Shown here piece after piece: positions 36,422 to 44,914 of a DNA stretch of 64,000 bases. The position numbers were made by a program, and so were the translations under genes. The notes below the pieces were generated by a model. That model was given only the letters and a program-made list of their open reading frames with translations, was not told where the DNA came from and made no database searches. Source of the DNA: an uncultured Clostridia bacterium (GTDB lineage Bacteria; Bacillota; Peptococcia; Peptococcales; Peptococcaceae); the NCBI GenBank assembly GCA_944391625.1, contig CALXUG010000010.1:1-64000 (forward strand), given 5' to 3'. Numbering within the stretch: the first letter of the stretch is position 1; every line of letters begins with the position of its first letter.

Positions 36422-36477
36422 AAAAAGCTGATGGCTGTATTATACATACAACCACCAGCTTTTTATTTTGTATCTGC
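36422..36477. repeat. Direct repeat/terminator hairpin, right of the RloAB pair
   Basis: This is the second copy of the 56-bp segment at 34274-34329, with one mismatch (G to A in the stem). It lies between the rloA promoter region and the lipoprotein gene, where it serves as the lipoprotein terminator. Confidence 0.9.
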
Positions 36478-36514
36478 AATGACGCTCGCCGACCGGTACA
36501 ATTCCGTTCAGCCG

Positions 36515-36895
36515 TTAAATGCGAATCAGCTTCATGGCAGCGTCTCCCACTTGATAAGTGCCTTGTTCCGGTTGTTGAACATAATAGTTTTCACCGTTTT
36601 GGTAAAAGAACATGGTACTTTCTTCTCCTGCTTTCAAAATCAGATCCACTTTGATACAGTCTTCATCGGTTTTCTCCGGCAGAGATGAAGCAGCGGCGGG
36701 TTCTGCATTGGCCACAGCAGTCATAAACTGGGTAATCCATTCTTGTTTGGTATGCACCGCAATGGTCTGCTTGGCCGTTACCATCACCAAATGTACTTCG
36801 TTTTCAGCAGGCAGCGCCATCGCCTCTGTTTTTTGACCGCAGGCAGAAAGCAAAAGCGCCGATAGCAACAAGAATATAAGAAATGTTTTTTTCAT
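36515..36895 (-). CDS. Small lipoprotein of unknown function
   Basis: The start chosen (MKKTFLIFLLLSALLLSACG) follows AAAGGA and gives 126 residues with the lipobox LSAC. The mature part is short and has no recognised domain. It lies 26 bp downstream of the ABC permease gene on the same strand, so it may be part of that transporter operon. Confidence 0.7.
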   Translation of the reverse strand: MKKTFLIFLLLSALLLSACGQKTEAMALPAENEVHLVMVTAKQTIAVHTKQEWITQFMTAVANAEPAAASSLPEKTDEDCIKVDLILKAGEESTMFFYQNGENYYVQQPEQGTYQVGDAAMKLIRI

Positions 36896-36920
36896 ACGAT
36901 TCATCCTTTCTGCCTGGTTT

Positions 36921-39170
36921 TTACAAATAAGGTGCAAAAGAGGTTCCGGCGTAAACCTGGTGCACAGAACAATATTCCTGTCCGCCCTCTACTCTCTTTA
37001 ATAATATAAATTGAGATTCATCCATCTGGGTAAACAAATACTTCGAGGACATCAAATTCATTTGTTTCGCAAAAGCAGCAACCTGCTCACTGCCTTCTAC
37101 ACTGCCCAGCAAGACGGCCTTACCTGCAGCAAACAGCTGCAAATAATCATCTTTCGTTAATTTTTGATTATTTTCTGATGCCTGTTGTTCTCTTTGCGCA
37201 TACAATTCGAGGATATCTTCGACAGTACCCTGTGTGCAGCGGAACATCAGCGCTTCCTCATAATCATAATAATGTGTTTCCGGTTCCAATTGCAGAGAAT
37301 CCAACAAAGCCACAGTCCGTTTATCCCCTGTAAACACAGTCAGCTGACAATAGGGCCACATGGTGCGTCCATCTTCTTCATAGGGAATGCTCAGTTCCAC
37401 TCTGTACCGTCCTGCCTGTGTTAATGTTTCAAAGGAGCGATCCCGCAAATCCTGCTGGTAGGCCTGTAAAAATTGACTGGCGAATGTGTAGAGTTTTTGA
37501 TTAGCGGGAGCATCACCGCTGGCATTCAATGGAACGATTACACCATTTTCCCGTTTGATGGCAACGCCTTCCCAGCGGTTCCCGGCTATATCCTGACCAT
37601 CTACTGATATCTCACGAATCCACTCAGGCTGCAATGTCAGCACTGCTTTATAGTCGGCTTCCCGATAAGCCGGCTGATTATACAGCGCTGCATAGTTTTC
37701 CTCTATGGCGCTGCGCGGCACATTATCATAAGTTCTGGACACCCGTTTGCCATTGGTTAAAACGTAAGATACTTCAATGGAGGTAGTATCCTCATCTCCT
37801 GTTGAGATATATCGATCTTGTTCGGCATCCCGATACAGTTTGCCGTAAATGATTGGCTCCAACAGCTGATAAACCTGCTCTTTTACCTGCGCATCCTGAC
37901 TATAGTTGTCATTCAGCGGGAGATCATCAGGCATGAACGCTTCCTCATATAGTTCCAGCGATACTTTTTCTACCTTTTCCGGTGCCGGCAGATAGCTGTT
38001 ATAACCCATAACATCAAAGCGGAACAGACCGACCACTGCCAAAATCAGAACCAAAATCACACCGCATTGGGGCAAGTGCTTAACCATGGCTTTAAAGTCC
38101 CGCTGAATGATAACCTCGCAGGTCATATGGGTCAGAATGGCAAAGCTGACTACCGCAAAATAGAAGAATAAGCGATTGCCAATCACCATAAAAATCATGC
38201 CCGCTGTCAAGGATACAACAAACATCAGATACGCTTTCAGCAACGGCTCACTGGCTTTATACACCAACGCCTTGCCGGTTGCTTCGCTGGCCCGTTTCTG
38301 ATACAGTGCCCAGGATAATACACTGCATCCAACGGCAATGGCCAGCTGCGCCGCTATCATAACACCGGACATGGGAACAATGGTCATCACACCATCGGTG
38401 CTGTAAGGCAATATATCCAAATAGGTAAACGCAGCGCACAATGGAGAAAGATTCAACGCCGGTGTAACCCAGTCAAAGGTGCCGTTGTAAGTGGATAAAA
38501 AGGTATTGCACAACAAGTTAACCAGATACGCCGCTACCGGCACACAAAAGTGTAATACTGCATTGAGCGCAATCTGAGTCAAAATGGTGCCGGTCAACTG
38601 TCCTGCCAAAAGGGCAATGCTGTAGCTGGCCCACAGCAGCAGCAGCAAATACACACCATGCTGCAATATCGCTGCCATATTTAATGCGCCGCCCAAACCG
38701 TAGGCCATCACCATCAGCACCATAACGACGATCATAACCACCAACGGAATTACATTGACGATCAAACCGGTAATATATTGGTTCAAAAATAATCTGGTGC
38801 GATGAATGGGTTGGCTGTGATAAAAGTTGACCTGTTTTTTCTGCTGTAAATAAAAGAACATCACGCAGCCAATCACTGCCGCCAACACAACGGCAGATGC
38901 ATATAAAAAGATAAAGGCTTCCGCACTGAGATATTTTGCAATGCTTTCCAAATGCTGCTGATGCAGCATTTCTTCTGTCCCGCTGGCCAGATAATTGCTG
39001 GTGGAAGGCGACAAAATATCACTGATATTCAATAAGGTAAATACTGGTCCGGCAAATCCGTACACAACTGCACAGATTACCACCAGCCACCAGTAGCTGC
39101 GGCAGCTGTGCAGCAGTAAGCTGCTTTTTTGCTTGTGGGATTGTTTAATAGATGAGTTGTTGGATGTCAT
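36921..39170 (-). CDS. ABC transporter permease-like membrane protein (YtrC/DUF6449-type)
   Basis: The 749-residue protein has about ten membrane segments in its first 400 residues (for example YWWLVVICAVVYGFAGPVF and IFLYASAVVLAAVIGCVMFF) with HSQPIHRTRLFLNQYITG, the coupling-type segment of ABC-2 permeases. A 330-residue soluble part follows, likely extracellular and rich in Tyr, Glu and Gln. The domain order fits large permeases encoded with YtrA/YtrB-type regulators and ATPases. Its start overlaps the ATPase gene by 26 bp. Confidence 0.8.
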   Translation of the reverse strand: MTSNNSSIKQSHKQKSSLLLHSCRSYWWLVVICAVVYGFAGPVFTLLNISDILSPSTSNYLASGTEEMLHQQHLESIAKYLSAEAFIFLYASAVVLAAVIGCVMFFYLQQKKQVNFYHSQPIHRTRLFLNQYITGLIVNVIPLVVMIVVMVLMVMAYGLGGALNMAAILQHGVYLLLLLWASYSIALLAGQLTGTILTQIALNAVLHFCVPVAAYLVNLLCNTFLSTYNGTFDWVTPALNLSPLCAAFTYLDILPYSTDGVMTIVPMSGVMIAAQLAIAVGCSVLSWALYQKRASEATGKALVYKASEPLLKAYLMFVVSLTAGMIFMVIGNRLFFYFAVVSFAILTHMTCEVIIQRDFKAMVKHLPQCGVILVLILAVVGLFRFDVMGYNSYLPAPEKVEKVSLELYEEAFMPDDLPLNDNYSQDAQVKEQVYQLLEPIIYGKLYRDAEQDRYISTGDEDTTSIEVSYVLTNGKRVSRTYDNVPRSAIEENYAALYNQPAYREADYKAVLTLQPEWIREISVDGQDIAGNRWEGVAIKRENGVIVPLNASGDAPANQKLYTFASQFLQAYQQDLRDRSFETLTQAGRYRVELSIPYEEDGRTMWPYCQLTVFTGDKRTVALLDSLQLEPETHYYDYEEALMFRCTQGTVEDILELYAQREQQASENNQKLTKDDYLQLFAAGKAVLLGSVEGSEQVAAFAKQMNLMSSKYLFTQMDESQFILLKRVEGGQEYCSVHQVYAGTSFAPYL

Positions 39171-40044
39171 AGCCCAGCACCTCCATTTCGGTGATAAAGA
39201 TTTCTTCTAAGGTCAATGGCAGTAATTCATAATACAGCGGCTGCATGGCTTTCATACAGGCCTCGGTGCGCTGGCTGTCGCCCCGCACAACCAGAATGGA
39301 CAAATTCCCCTGCTGCTCCATGGTAACAATGTCCAAATCGGCAAAATCCTGCCGCTGTTTTGGTGCTGTAAAGGCACACTGCACTTTGTGAATGTTGCTC
39401 TGCAGGTGATCCAGCTCCCGCTCAAAGATAACGCCACCCTGATGCAGCAGCCCGATATGGTCGCAAATATCCTCCAGTTCCCGCAGATTGTGCGACGCAA
39501 TCACAGGGGTCAGCTGCTGGTCAAGCACAGCCTCTGCCAGCAATCGTTTCACTGCCTGCCGCATAACCGGATCTAAACCGTCAAAGGTTTCGTCACAAAG
39601 CAGATAATCGGGCTGGCAGGATAAGGCCAGAATAATATGCGCCTGCTTTTGCATCCCTTTAGAAAAAGTATTCAGCTTCCGCTTTTTGTCCAACCGGAAC
39701 AGCTGGGTCAATTTTTCAAACTTATCAAAAGAAAATTGCTGGTAAATGGTTGCATAATATCGCGCCATTTCTTCCATATTGCTGTTTGGAAAATAAAACT
39801 GATCATCGGAGATATAAAAAATTTTCTGTTTTAACGCTTCGTTTTCATATACAGGCTGACCGTCAATAAAAATTTCTCCGCTGTCTGGACGATAAATTCC
39901 GGCCAGCAGCCGCAAAAATGTAGACTTACCGGCGCCGTTAGAACCAATCAGTCCGAATATAGAGCCCTTCTGAATCTGGGTAGACACTTGCTGCAATGCC
40001 TGAATCTGGTCAAATTTTTTACTGAGTCCTTTTACCTCAATCAT
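39145..40044 (-). CDS. ABC transporter ATP-binding protein (YtrB-like)
   Basis: The 299 residues contain Walker A GSNGAGKST near 35-43, the signature-like FSKGMQKQAHIILAL, Walker B YLLCDETFDGLDP and the His switch in VIASHNLRELED. It partners the large downstream permease, with overlapping genes on both sides. The signature FSKGM is the form found in YtrB-type ATPases. Substrate is unknown; relatives respond to cell-wall antibiotics. Confidence 0.9.
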   Translation of the reverse strand: MIEVKGLSKKFDQIQALQQVSTQIQKGSIFGLIGSNGAGKSTFLRLLAGIYRPDSGEIFIDGQPVYENEALKQKIFYISDDQFYFPNSNMEEMARYYATIYQQFSFDKFEKLTQLFRLDKKRKLNTFSKGMQKQAHIILALSCQPDYLLCDETFDGLDPVMRQAVKRLLAEAVLDQQLTPVIASHNLRELEDICDHIGLLHQGGVIFERELDHLQSNIHKVQCAFTAPKQRQDFADLDIVTMEQQGNLSILVVRGDSQRTEACMKAMQPLYYELLPLTLEEIFITEMEVLGYDIQQLIY

Positions 40045-40426
40045 GGTTCTTTGCCTCCCTCTGTGTTTGATATGCTTCCCGCACCACAGCGCAAACTGTC
40101 TCCTGCTCTACGGCCAGCTGACACAATACGCCGCTGAGCTGGGCCACTTCTTCCAGCAATGCAGCCTGCTGCACACTGCGCAATTCATTCAGACTGCTGC
40201 CCACAAAGCTGCCCCGCCCTTTCAAAGAATAAATAACACCCTGCCGTTCTAGTTCGGCATAGGCCTTCTGAATGGTATTGGGATTGATGGCCAGCTCCTG
40301 CGCCAGCTGGCGCACCGACGGCAGCTGCTCATCCCGCTCCAACACGCCAGAAACAATCAATTCTTTTACATTGTCAATGATTTGTTCATAAATGGGTTTT
40401 CGGCTTTTATAATCAATCAGTATCAT
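40037..40426 (-). CDS. GntR-family transcriptional regulator (YtrA subfamily)
   Basis: The 129-residue protein has the winged helix of GntR regulators (KPIYEQIIDNVKELIVSG, then LPSVRQLAQELAINPNTIQKAYAELERQGVI) and only a short C-terminal helix, which defines the YtrA subfamily. It overlaps the ATPase gene by 8 bp and should repress the whole operon from the operator between the promoter and its start. Confidence 0.92.
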   Translation of the reverse strand: MILIDYKSRKPIYEQIIDNVKELIVSGVLERDEQLPSVRQLAQELAINPNTIQKAYAELERQGVIYSLKGRGSFVGSSLNELRSVQQAALLEEVAQLSGVLCQLAVEQETVCAVVREAYQTQREAKNHD

Positions 40427-40440
40427 AGCTTCACTCCCTT

Positions 40441-40504
40441 GTGTATCATCTGTATTATTTTAAGTAGTACACTATCATAATAGCAGGTTTTTCCTGTTTG
40501 TCAA
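40441..40504 (-). promoter_or_regulatory. Promoter and candidate operator of the YtrA-type operon
   Basis: On the minus strand TTGACA (40499-40504) and TATTAT (40477-40482) are 16 bp apart. Just downstream, between start point and gene, GTGTA and TACAC are inverted over 22 bp (40441-40472), the layout reported for YtrA-type operators. Confidence 0.65.
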
Positions 40505-40595
40505 GCAAAAACTTTTACATGATACATGCTGATTTTCCAAATCACAGCTTTATAAAAAAATGCTGTCAATACAACTAAACAGATTTCCATTGTTG

Positions 40596-40855
40596 GTAAT
40601 GCTGCATTGTCGGGAGACTGTTTGTTGCCTGGTTTACGCACATAAACGTTGGTTTGCTTTTGCCGTATATTCCGAATTGGGATGGATTATCGCGCCAAAT
40701 GTCTGAACCAAAGTGGACGAAGTCCAAACTGAGGCAGACATTTCAGCGATTATCCAGCGCCACTGAGGAATCGGCAAAGTACAGACCAACAGCGTACTTG
40801 CTTGAACAAGAAATAGGCAAAGATAGGACAGCCGATCACTCAATCTTTCACACAA
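40596..40855 (+). repeat. Interspersed hairpin repeat, copy D (no parS)
   Basis: The copy begins at GCATTGTCGGGAGACTGTTT and carries one long hairpin with core TGGAC-GAA-GTCCA at 40714-40726, enclosed by GTCTG/CAGAC and then GATTATC/GATAATC arms. The tail CAAAGATAGGACAGCCGATC occurs once. It has no parS-like site. It lies between the GntR promoter and the terminator region of the RsiV-like gene. Confidence 0.8.
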
Positions 40856-40928
40856 GACAATGGAAAAAGAGCATCTCCTGCTTACCGACAGGAAATGCCC
40901 CTCACTCCACTAATAAAACGATTTGCGA

Positions 40929-41804
40929 TTAGTTCTTCTGCAATGCTGTCATATCCACAATAAATTGCGGTGTTCCCATAGAACCAGGCGCAACCTCATA
41001 CTCATCAAAAGAAATGACCAGCTGTCCCTGCTGATTGATATAAAAACTCTGATCCGCTGCAATTTGTTTGAAATCAGTTTCAGGCATATCGCTGTTGATA
41101 AAATAAACCTGATTTTCATCCTCAGCCATACGCTGCAGCATCTGTTCTTTGATTTGGGCGCTGATTGCTGCCACATAGTCTACATCCTGCGGAAATAAAT
41201 CAGCCAACTGCATATAGGCTCCCGTTTCTTTGTTCAGATTATAATATTTTAACGATTGAACTCCGCTTGCCATGGTTTCCACTGTATTGACCTCCAAGGC
41301 GAACCACTGATCGGTATCGGTCACAACAGTGTAGTCAATGTCCAATCCGTACACACCGCCCTGCTGCTCCATTTCCTGTTCAAACTGGGCTATCATCTGA
41401 TTGGCATAGGTCTGCACCTGCCCATTGATTTCCCCTACGTTGCTCTGCAGCTTGGCATCACCCTGGGCTTTCAGCTGCGGCGTTTCTACATGAGCCAGAT
41501 AATTTCCACTGTCATCCGCCTGCTCATATTTATGAAGTGTGACAATCTGCACTACTTGCTTCAGCACAGGGATGTCGGACATGGCTACAGCTGCCCGCGG
41601 ACTGATATTGGGCACCGCCACCAGAGTCAATACAGCCGCTGCAGCTGCCCATTGCGCCAAGTGTCTGCCTCTCACAGGTTTCTTTGCAGCTTGTTCCTGC
41701 TTTGCCTTGCGAATACCGGCCTGTAATCGGGTTAGTGCTTCCTCCGGCACCTCTATCTGTTGATATTCCTGTTTTAACATATCCATCTGCTCCTGTCTGT
41801 TCAT
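40929..41804 (-). CDS. rsiV: RsiV-like anti-sigma factor (DUF3298/DUF4163)
   Basis: The 291 residues comprise a cytoplasmic N-terminus, one membrane segment (QWAAAAAVLTLVAVPNIS) and an outer DUF4163/DUF3298 pair ending in GQLVISFDEYEVAPGSMGTPQF, which is characteristic of RsiV. In Bacillus and Clostridioides RsiV binds lysozyme and is then degraded to free SigV. The ATG overlaps the sigma gene stop by 4 bp. The symbol reflects family similarity only. Confidence 0.85.
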   Translation of the reverse strand: MNRQEQMDMLKQEYQQIEVPEEALTRLQAGIRKAKQEQAAKKPVRGRHLAQWAAAAAVLTLVAVPNISPRAAVAMSDIPVLKQVVQIVTLHKYEQADDSGNYLAHVETPQLKAQGDAKLQSNVGEINGQVQTYANQMIAQFEQEMEQQGGVYGLDIDYTVVTDTDQWFALEVNTVETMASGVQSLKYYNLNKETGAYMQLADLFPQDVDYVAAISAQIKEQMLQRMAEDENQVYFINSDMPETDFKQIAADQSFYINQQGQLVISFDEYEVAPGSMGTPQFIVDMTALQKN

Positions 41805-42289
41805 ATAGACTCCACTCCTTCTTTCGCCAAAGATAATTTTAGTTTCTTTAATGAGCGATACAATCTGCTCTTTACTGTATTCAGATTTTCATCCATCGCC
41901 TCGGCAATCTGGTTCAGCTGCATACCTTCAAAAAATCGCAGCACCACCACCGTTTTATCCAAAGGGTCCAGGCTATTCAATGCCTGCCGTAAGTCAAAAT
42001 CGGTATATTGATCCTCCGTTTCGCCGTCGGCTTCATACAGCTCCACCAGCTGCTGCTTATGCTTGCGCAAAAAGCTGATGGATTCATTGATGACAATCCG
42101 GTAAAGCCATGTTCCCACATATTGGGGATTCTTTAATGTGTAACTGTTTTTAATTGCTTTGTACGCGCTTTCCTGTACAATATCCAGCGCGTCATTTTCA
42201 TTGTGCACATAACTGTAGGCCAGCCTGTATAACTTTTTATAATCGGCAATTAATTGCGTTTCAATCAATACTTCATTTTTTTCTTTCAT
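41801..42289 (-). CDS. sigV: ECF sigma factor, SigV-like
   Basis: From the ATG behind AAGGAGGA the protein has 162 residues. It has sigma region 2 (YRLAYSYVHNENDALDIVQE) and region 4 (LDPLDKTVVVLRFFEGMQLNQIAEAM, then LNTVKSRLYRSLKKLK). With the RsiV-like partner it probably controls lysozyme and cell-wall defence. A TGAAAC box at 42343-42348 (minus strand) upstream could be part of an autoregulated ECF promoter, but the -10 does not match the CGTC form. Confidence 0.88.
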   Translation of the reverse strand: MKEKNEVLIETQLIADYKKLYRLAYSYVHNENDALDIVQESAYKAIKNSYTLKNPQYVGTWLYRIVINESISFLRKHKQQLVELYEADGETEDQYTDFDLRQALNSLDPLDKTVVVLRFFEGMQLNQIAEAMDENLNTVKSRLYRSLKKLKLSLAKEGVESI

Positions 42290-42465
42290 TTCGATTCCTC
42301 CTTCGCAGCTGCATTGAGTTAGATAGATACCAGCAAAAGAAAGTTTCATGCCGTCTTCTTTTTTCTGAAAAATAAATCTGCACCGTTTTTTTCATATTCA
42401 TTATACCCGTTTTTTGCTAATTATTTCTAAAAATTTTCCTTATGATTTGTTTTTGCTTTTCATAG

Positions 42466-42494
42466 TTGACTATAGCTAACTATTATAGTATTAT
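42466..42494 (+). promoter_or_regulatory. Strong promoter of the candidate small RNA
   Basis: TTGACT and TATTAT are separated by exactly 17 bp. No open frame with a ribosome site starts downstream before a strong terminator. Confidence 0.7.
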
Positions 42495-42500
42495 ATAAAC

Positions 42501-42757
42501 ACAAGATACGTACCAGCAAAATCTGGTCAGCACACAACAAACTGCCGTTTTGTACGTAGGAGCGCAAAATATCAGATTGTTGTATGCAGGATACACCGTC
42601 CGAATATCTTTTCAATCAAACACAAGCATTGTAATACCGACCTTCAGCAAGTCAGTATTACCCACCACATGCACAGAATTCAGTGAATTCTTGCAACTTT
42701 GCAGAAAAATACCAGCTTGCACGGCATCGGAACTGCCGCCTAAGCTGGTATTTTTTT
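42501..42757 (+). ncRNA. Candidate structured small RNA of unknown class (about 257 nt)
   Basis: Between a good promoter and a strong terminator (AATACCAGCTT paired with AAGCTGGTATT, then TTTTTTT) there is no convincing gene. The transcript can fold: TACGTAC (42507-42513) with GTACGTA (42552-42558) around an inner CCAG/CTGG stem, TAATAC (42632-42637) with GTATTA (42655-42660), and GAATTC with GAATTC at 42676-42690. Conserved landmarks of RNase P, tmRNA, SRP RNA or T-box leaders were not seen. A 69-codon frame starting at 42550 lacks a ribosome site and family. Confidence 0.6.
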
Positions 42758-42850
42758 AGTATGCACTATTTTTCAGGAAATATATTTGTACATACGGCAT
42801 TCTATTGATTCACGCTCACAAAAAACAGCGTCATCCACCTTTGCGATTCA

Positions 42851-43245
42851 TTTGGTTAATAACGATGTTTCACGTGAAACATTCTTGTTTTGCAATGTTC
42901 CATCGTCGGGAGGCTGTTTGTTGCCTGCCCTCCTTCAGTGGACATCTGCTTGTCGGTCTGCCTCAGTTTGGACTGCGTCCAATTCGGCTAGACAGACTGC
43001 GCATCTGTCCGCTTCAATGTCGACAACGGCAACAAAACATCTCCCTGACTTATGTGCATAAGGCTGACCTATCCTTTGCCAAAATTCTGAATTGCGGCGG
43101 TCAGCAACGCAGTTTGTTTTCATTGAGCTGGACACAGTCCATAGCGAAAGAAACAAACAAGTTGGTGTCCTCTGCCCCACGCCTTTCTGGTGGGGTAAAC
43201 TGAAGGATAGGCAAAGATAGGATAACCGACTGCACAATCTTTCAC
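42851..43245 (+). repeat. Interspersed hairpin repeat, copy E (carries parS)
   Basis: The copy starts with the same 31 bp as copy C including parS, then GGGAGGCTGTTTGTTGCCTG. Two hairpin modules follow (cores TGGAC-TGC-GTCCA at 42969-42981 and TGGAC-ACA-GTCCA at 43129-43141, the latter in GTTTG/CAAAC arms). The shared CATCTCCCTGACTTATGTGC block lies between them and a single tail unit comes last. Short open frames here are shadows of the hairpins. Confidence 0.85.
42866..42881. promoter_or_regulatory. parS: parS-like ParB (Spo0J) binding site
   Basis: TGTTTCACGTGAAACA is identical to the site at 24505-24520 and preceded by the same TTTGGTTAATAACGA. It lies at the left edge of repeat copy E. 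Confidence 0.85.
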
Positions 43246-43263
43246 ACCAAACAATAGAAAAGC

Positions 43264-43294
43264 AAAAAAACTGCCATTATAACAATGACAGTTT
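43264..43294 (-). terminator. Terminator of the amino acid ABC transporter operon
   Basis: On the minus strand AACTGTCATT and AATGGCAGTT pair with one mismatch and are followed by TTTTTTT, about 27 bp after the ATPase stop codon. Confidence 0.8.
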
Positions 43295-43320
43295 CTATTG
43301 GAATATCTATTTGTTTATCT

Positions 43321-44043
43321 CTATAACACTTTCGCCAAAAAGCTTTTGGTTCGTTCCTGCTGCGGATTTTGAAACAGTTCCTGCGGAGTGCCCTGTTCCA
43401 AGACTTTACCGCCGTCTATAAACAACACGCGGTCGGCAACTTCCCGGGCAAAACCCATTTCATGGGTAACGATTACCATGGTCATGCCTTCCTGCGCTAA
43501 GTCCCGAATTACATTCAGCACCTCGCCTACCATTTCCGGGTCCAGCGCCGAAGTAGGTTCATCAAACAGCATAATGGCCGGCTGCATGGCCAAGGCCCGC
43601 GCAATGGCTACACGCTGCTGCTGTCCACCGGACAGATTATCCGGATAGGCATTGGCCTTATCTACCAGGCCCACTTTTTTGAGCAATTCCATGGCTGTCT
43701 TTTCAGCTTCAGCCTTGTTCATGCCTTTCACCTTGATAGGCGCCAGTGTAATATTATCCAACACACTCATATGCGGAAACAAATTGAACCGCTGAAAAAC
43801 CATACCCAAATTTTCACGAATTTTATTCACATCATTTTTAGGATCGGTAATTTCCACGCCATTGATGGTGATAACACCGGAAGTTGGCGTTTCCAGCAAA
43901 TTCAAACAACGTAAAAAGGTACTTTTGCCGGAACCGGAAGGACCAATCACACAAACAACTTCCTGATCCTGAATGGTTTCTGTAATACCCTGCAATACAT
44001 TCAATTTACCATAGCTTTTATGCAGATCTTTTACTTCTATCAT
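43321..44043 (-). CDS. Polar amino acid ABC transporter, ATP-binding protein
   Basis: This 240-residue protein is a typical GlnQ/HisP-type ATPase: Walker [10 protein letters not shown] at 34-42, the family-specific [12 protein letters not shown], signature [16 protein letters not shown], Walker [20 protein letters not shown] and switch His in [11 protein letters not shown]. It is the last gene of a three-gene transporter operon, 11 bp after the permease. Confidence 0.93.
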   Translation of the reverse strand: MIEVKDLHKSYGKLNVLQGITETIQDQEVVCVIGPSGSGKSTFLRCLNLLETPTSGVITINGVEITDPKNDVNKIRENLGMVFQRFNLFPHMSVLDNITLAPIKVKGMNKAEAEKTAMELLKKVGLVDKANAYPDNLSGGQQQRVAIARALAMQPAIMLFDEPTSALDPEMVGEVLNVIRDLAQEGMTMVIVTHEMGFAREVADRVLFIDGGKVLEQGTPQELFQNPQQERTKSFLAKVL

Positions 44044-44054
44044 GATTGTCCCCC

Positions 44055-44738
44055 TTAATTACTGCCGCTCATATGCCATCTTTTTTCTACATAATTGACT
44101 ACACGGGAAATGGTGAAGGTCAAAATCAGGTAGACGCAGGCTACACCGATATAAGTCGGGAAGGGAACCATGTGAACAGATGTATACAACTGACCTGTTT
44201 TCATAATTTCTGTTACCCCGATTACTGCCAGCAGAGAGGTATCTTTCAACAAAACAATAAATTCATTACATAATGGCGGAATTACCCGTTTTACTGCCTG
44301 CGGCAGAATGATATACTGCATGGCTTTGCTATGCGGCATACCCAATGAACGAGCTGCTTCCATCTGTCCTTTATCAATGGACTGAATCCCGGAACGGAAA
44401 ATTTCAGCAATATACGCACCGCTGTTTAAACTGCAAACGATAATGGCTGTTGTCATTACATCAAAATAAAACTGCTGTCCAGTAAAGGAACGAATGACCT
44501 GCGGAATCCCATAGTGGAATAACAGAATCTGTACATACAACGGCGTACCACGCAGACATTCAATATATACATTGGAGATAATCCGCAGCACCCATACCTT
44601 GCTTAACTTGGACAGCGCCATGAACATCCCAATAATCATACCCATACAAACAGCAATGGCTGTAATTTTAATTGTAACGGTTGCACCAAGCCAAAGATTT
44701 GGCATTAACGTCCAAAAGTGTAACCAAAAATCGTTCAT
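44055..44738 (-). CDS. Polar amino acid ABC transporter, permease
   Basis: The 227 residues form the HisMQ-type permease with about five membrane segments and the coupling motif [29 protein letters not shown]. The part [20 protein letters not shown] is also characteristic. It probably works as a homodimer, since only one permease gene is present. An intergenic hairpin between it and the binding protein gene may lower its expression relative to that gene. Confidence 0.92.
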   Translation of the reverse strand: MNDFWLHFWTLMPNLWLGATVTIKITAIAVCMGMIIGMFMALSKLSKVWVLRIISNVYIECLRGTPLYVQILLFHYGIPQVIRSFTGQQFYFDVMTTAIIVCSLNSGAYIAEIFRSGIQSIDKGQMEAARSLGMPHSKAMQYIILPQAVKRVIPPLCNEFIVLLKDTSLLAVIGVTEIMKTGQLYTSVHMVPFPTYIGVACVYLILTFTISRVVNYVEKRWHMSGSN

Positions 44739-44826
44739 TCTCCTTACGCACCCCTTTTTTCATGCAAAATCTTTTATTATTATACCGCATCCCCCAGGTT
44801 CTGGCAACAATTTCCTTGCATAAAAA

Positions 44827-44879
44827 TAAAAAAGTCATTCTATTCTCCCAAAAAGATTCAGGAAAACAGAATGACTTTC
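44827..44879 (-). terminator. Hairpin attenuator between the binding-protein and permease genes
   Basis: On the minus strand AAAGTCATTCT and AGAATGACTTT pair and a run of T follows. It lies 35 bp after the binding-protein stop codon, so most transcripts may end there, leaving excess binding protein. Confidence 0.75.
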
Positions 44880-44914
44880 ACAGCAACCTGTTCAAATTAC
44901 AAAACTACAAATTC

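Noticed and set aside
42550-42759. 69-codon open frame within the candidate small RNA
   Set aside because: No ribosome site, it ends within the terminator and has no family resemblance; RNA reading preferred.
42786-43237. Several 75-130-codon open frames on both strands in repeat copy E, similar to frames in copy C
   Set aside because: They recur only because the hairpin repeat recurs, and frames are not conserved between copies.
24490-43245. Interpretation of the parS-bearing copies as a classical IS element
   Set aside because: No transposase frame, no consistent terminal inverted repeats at the outer ends and no target duplication could be recognised.
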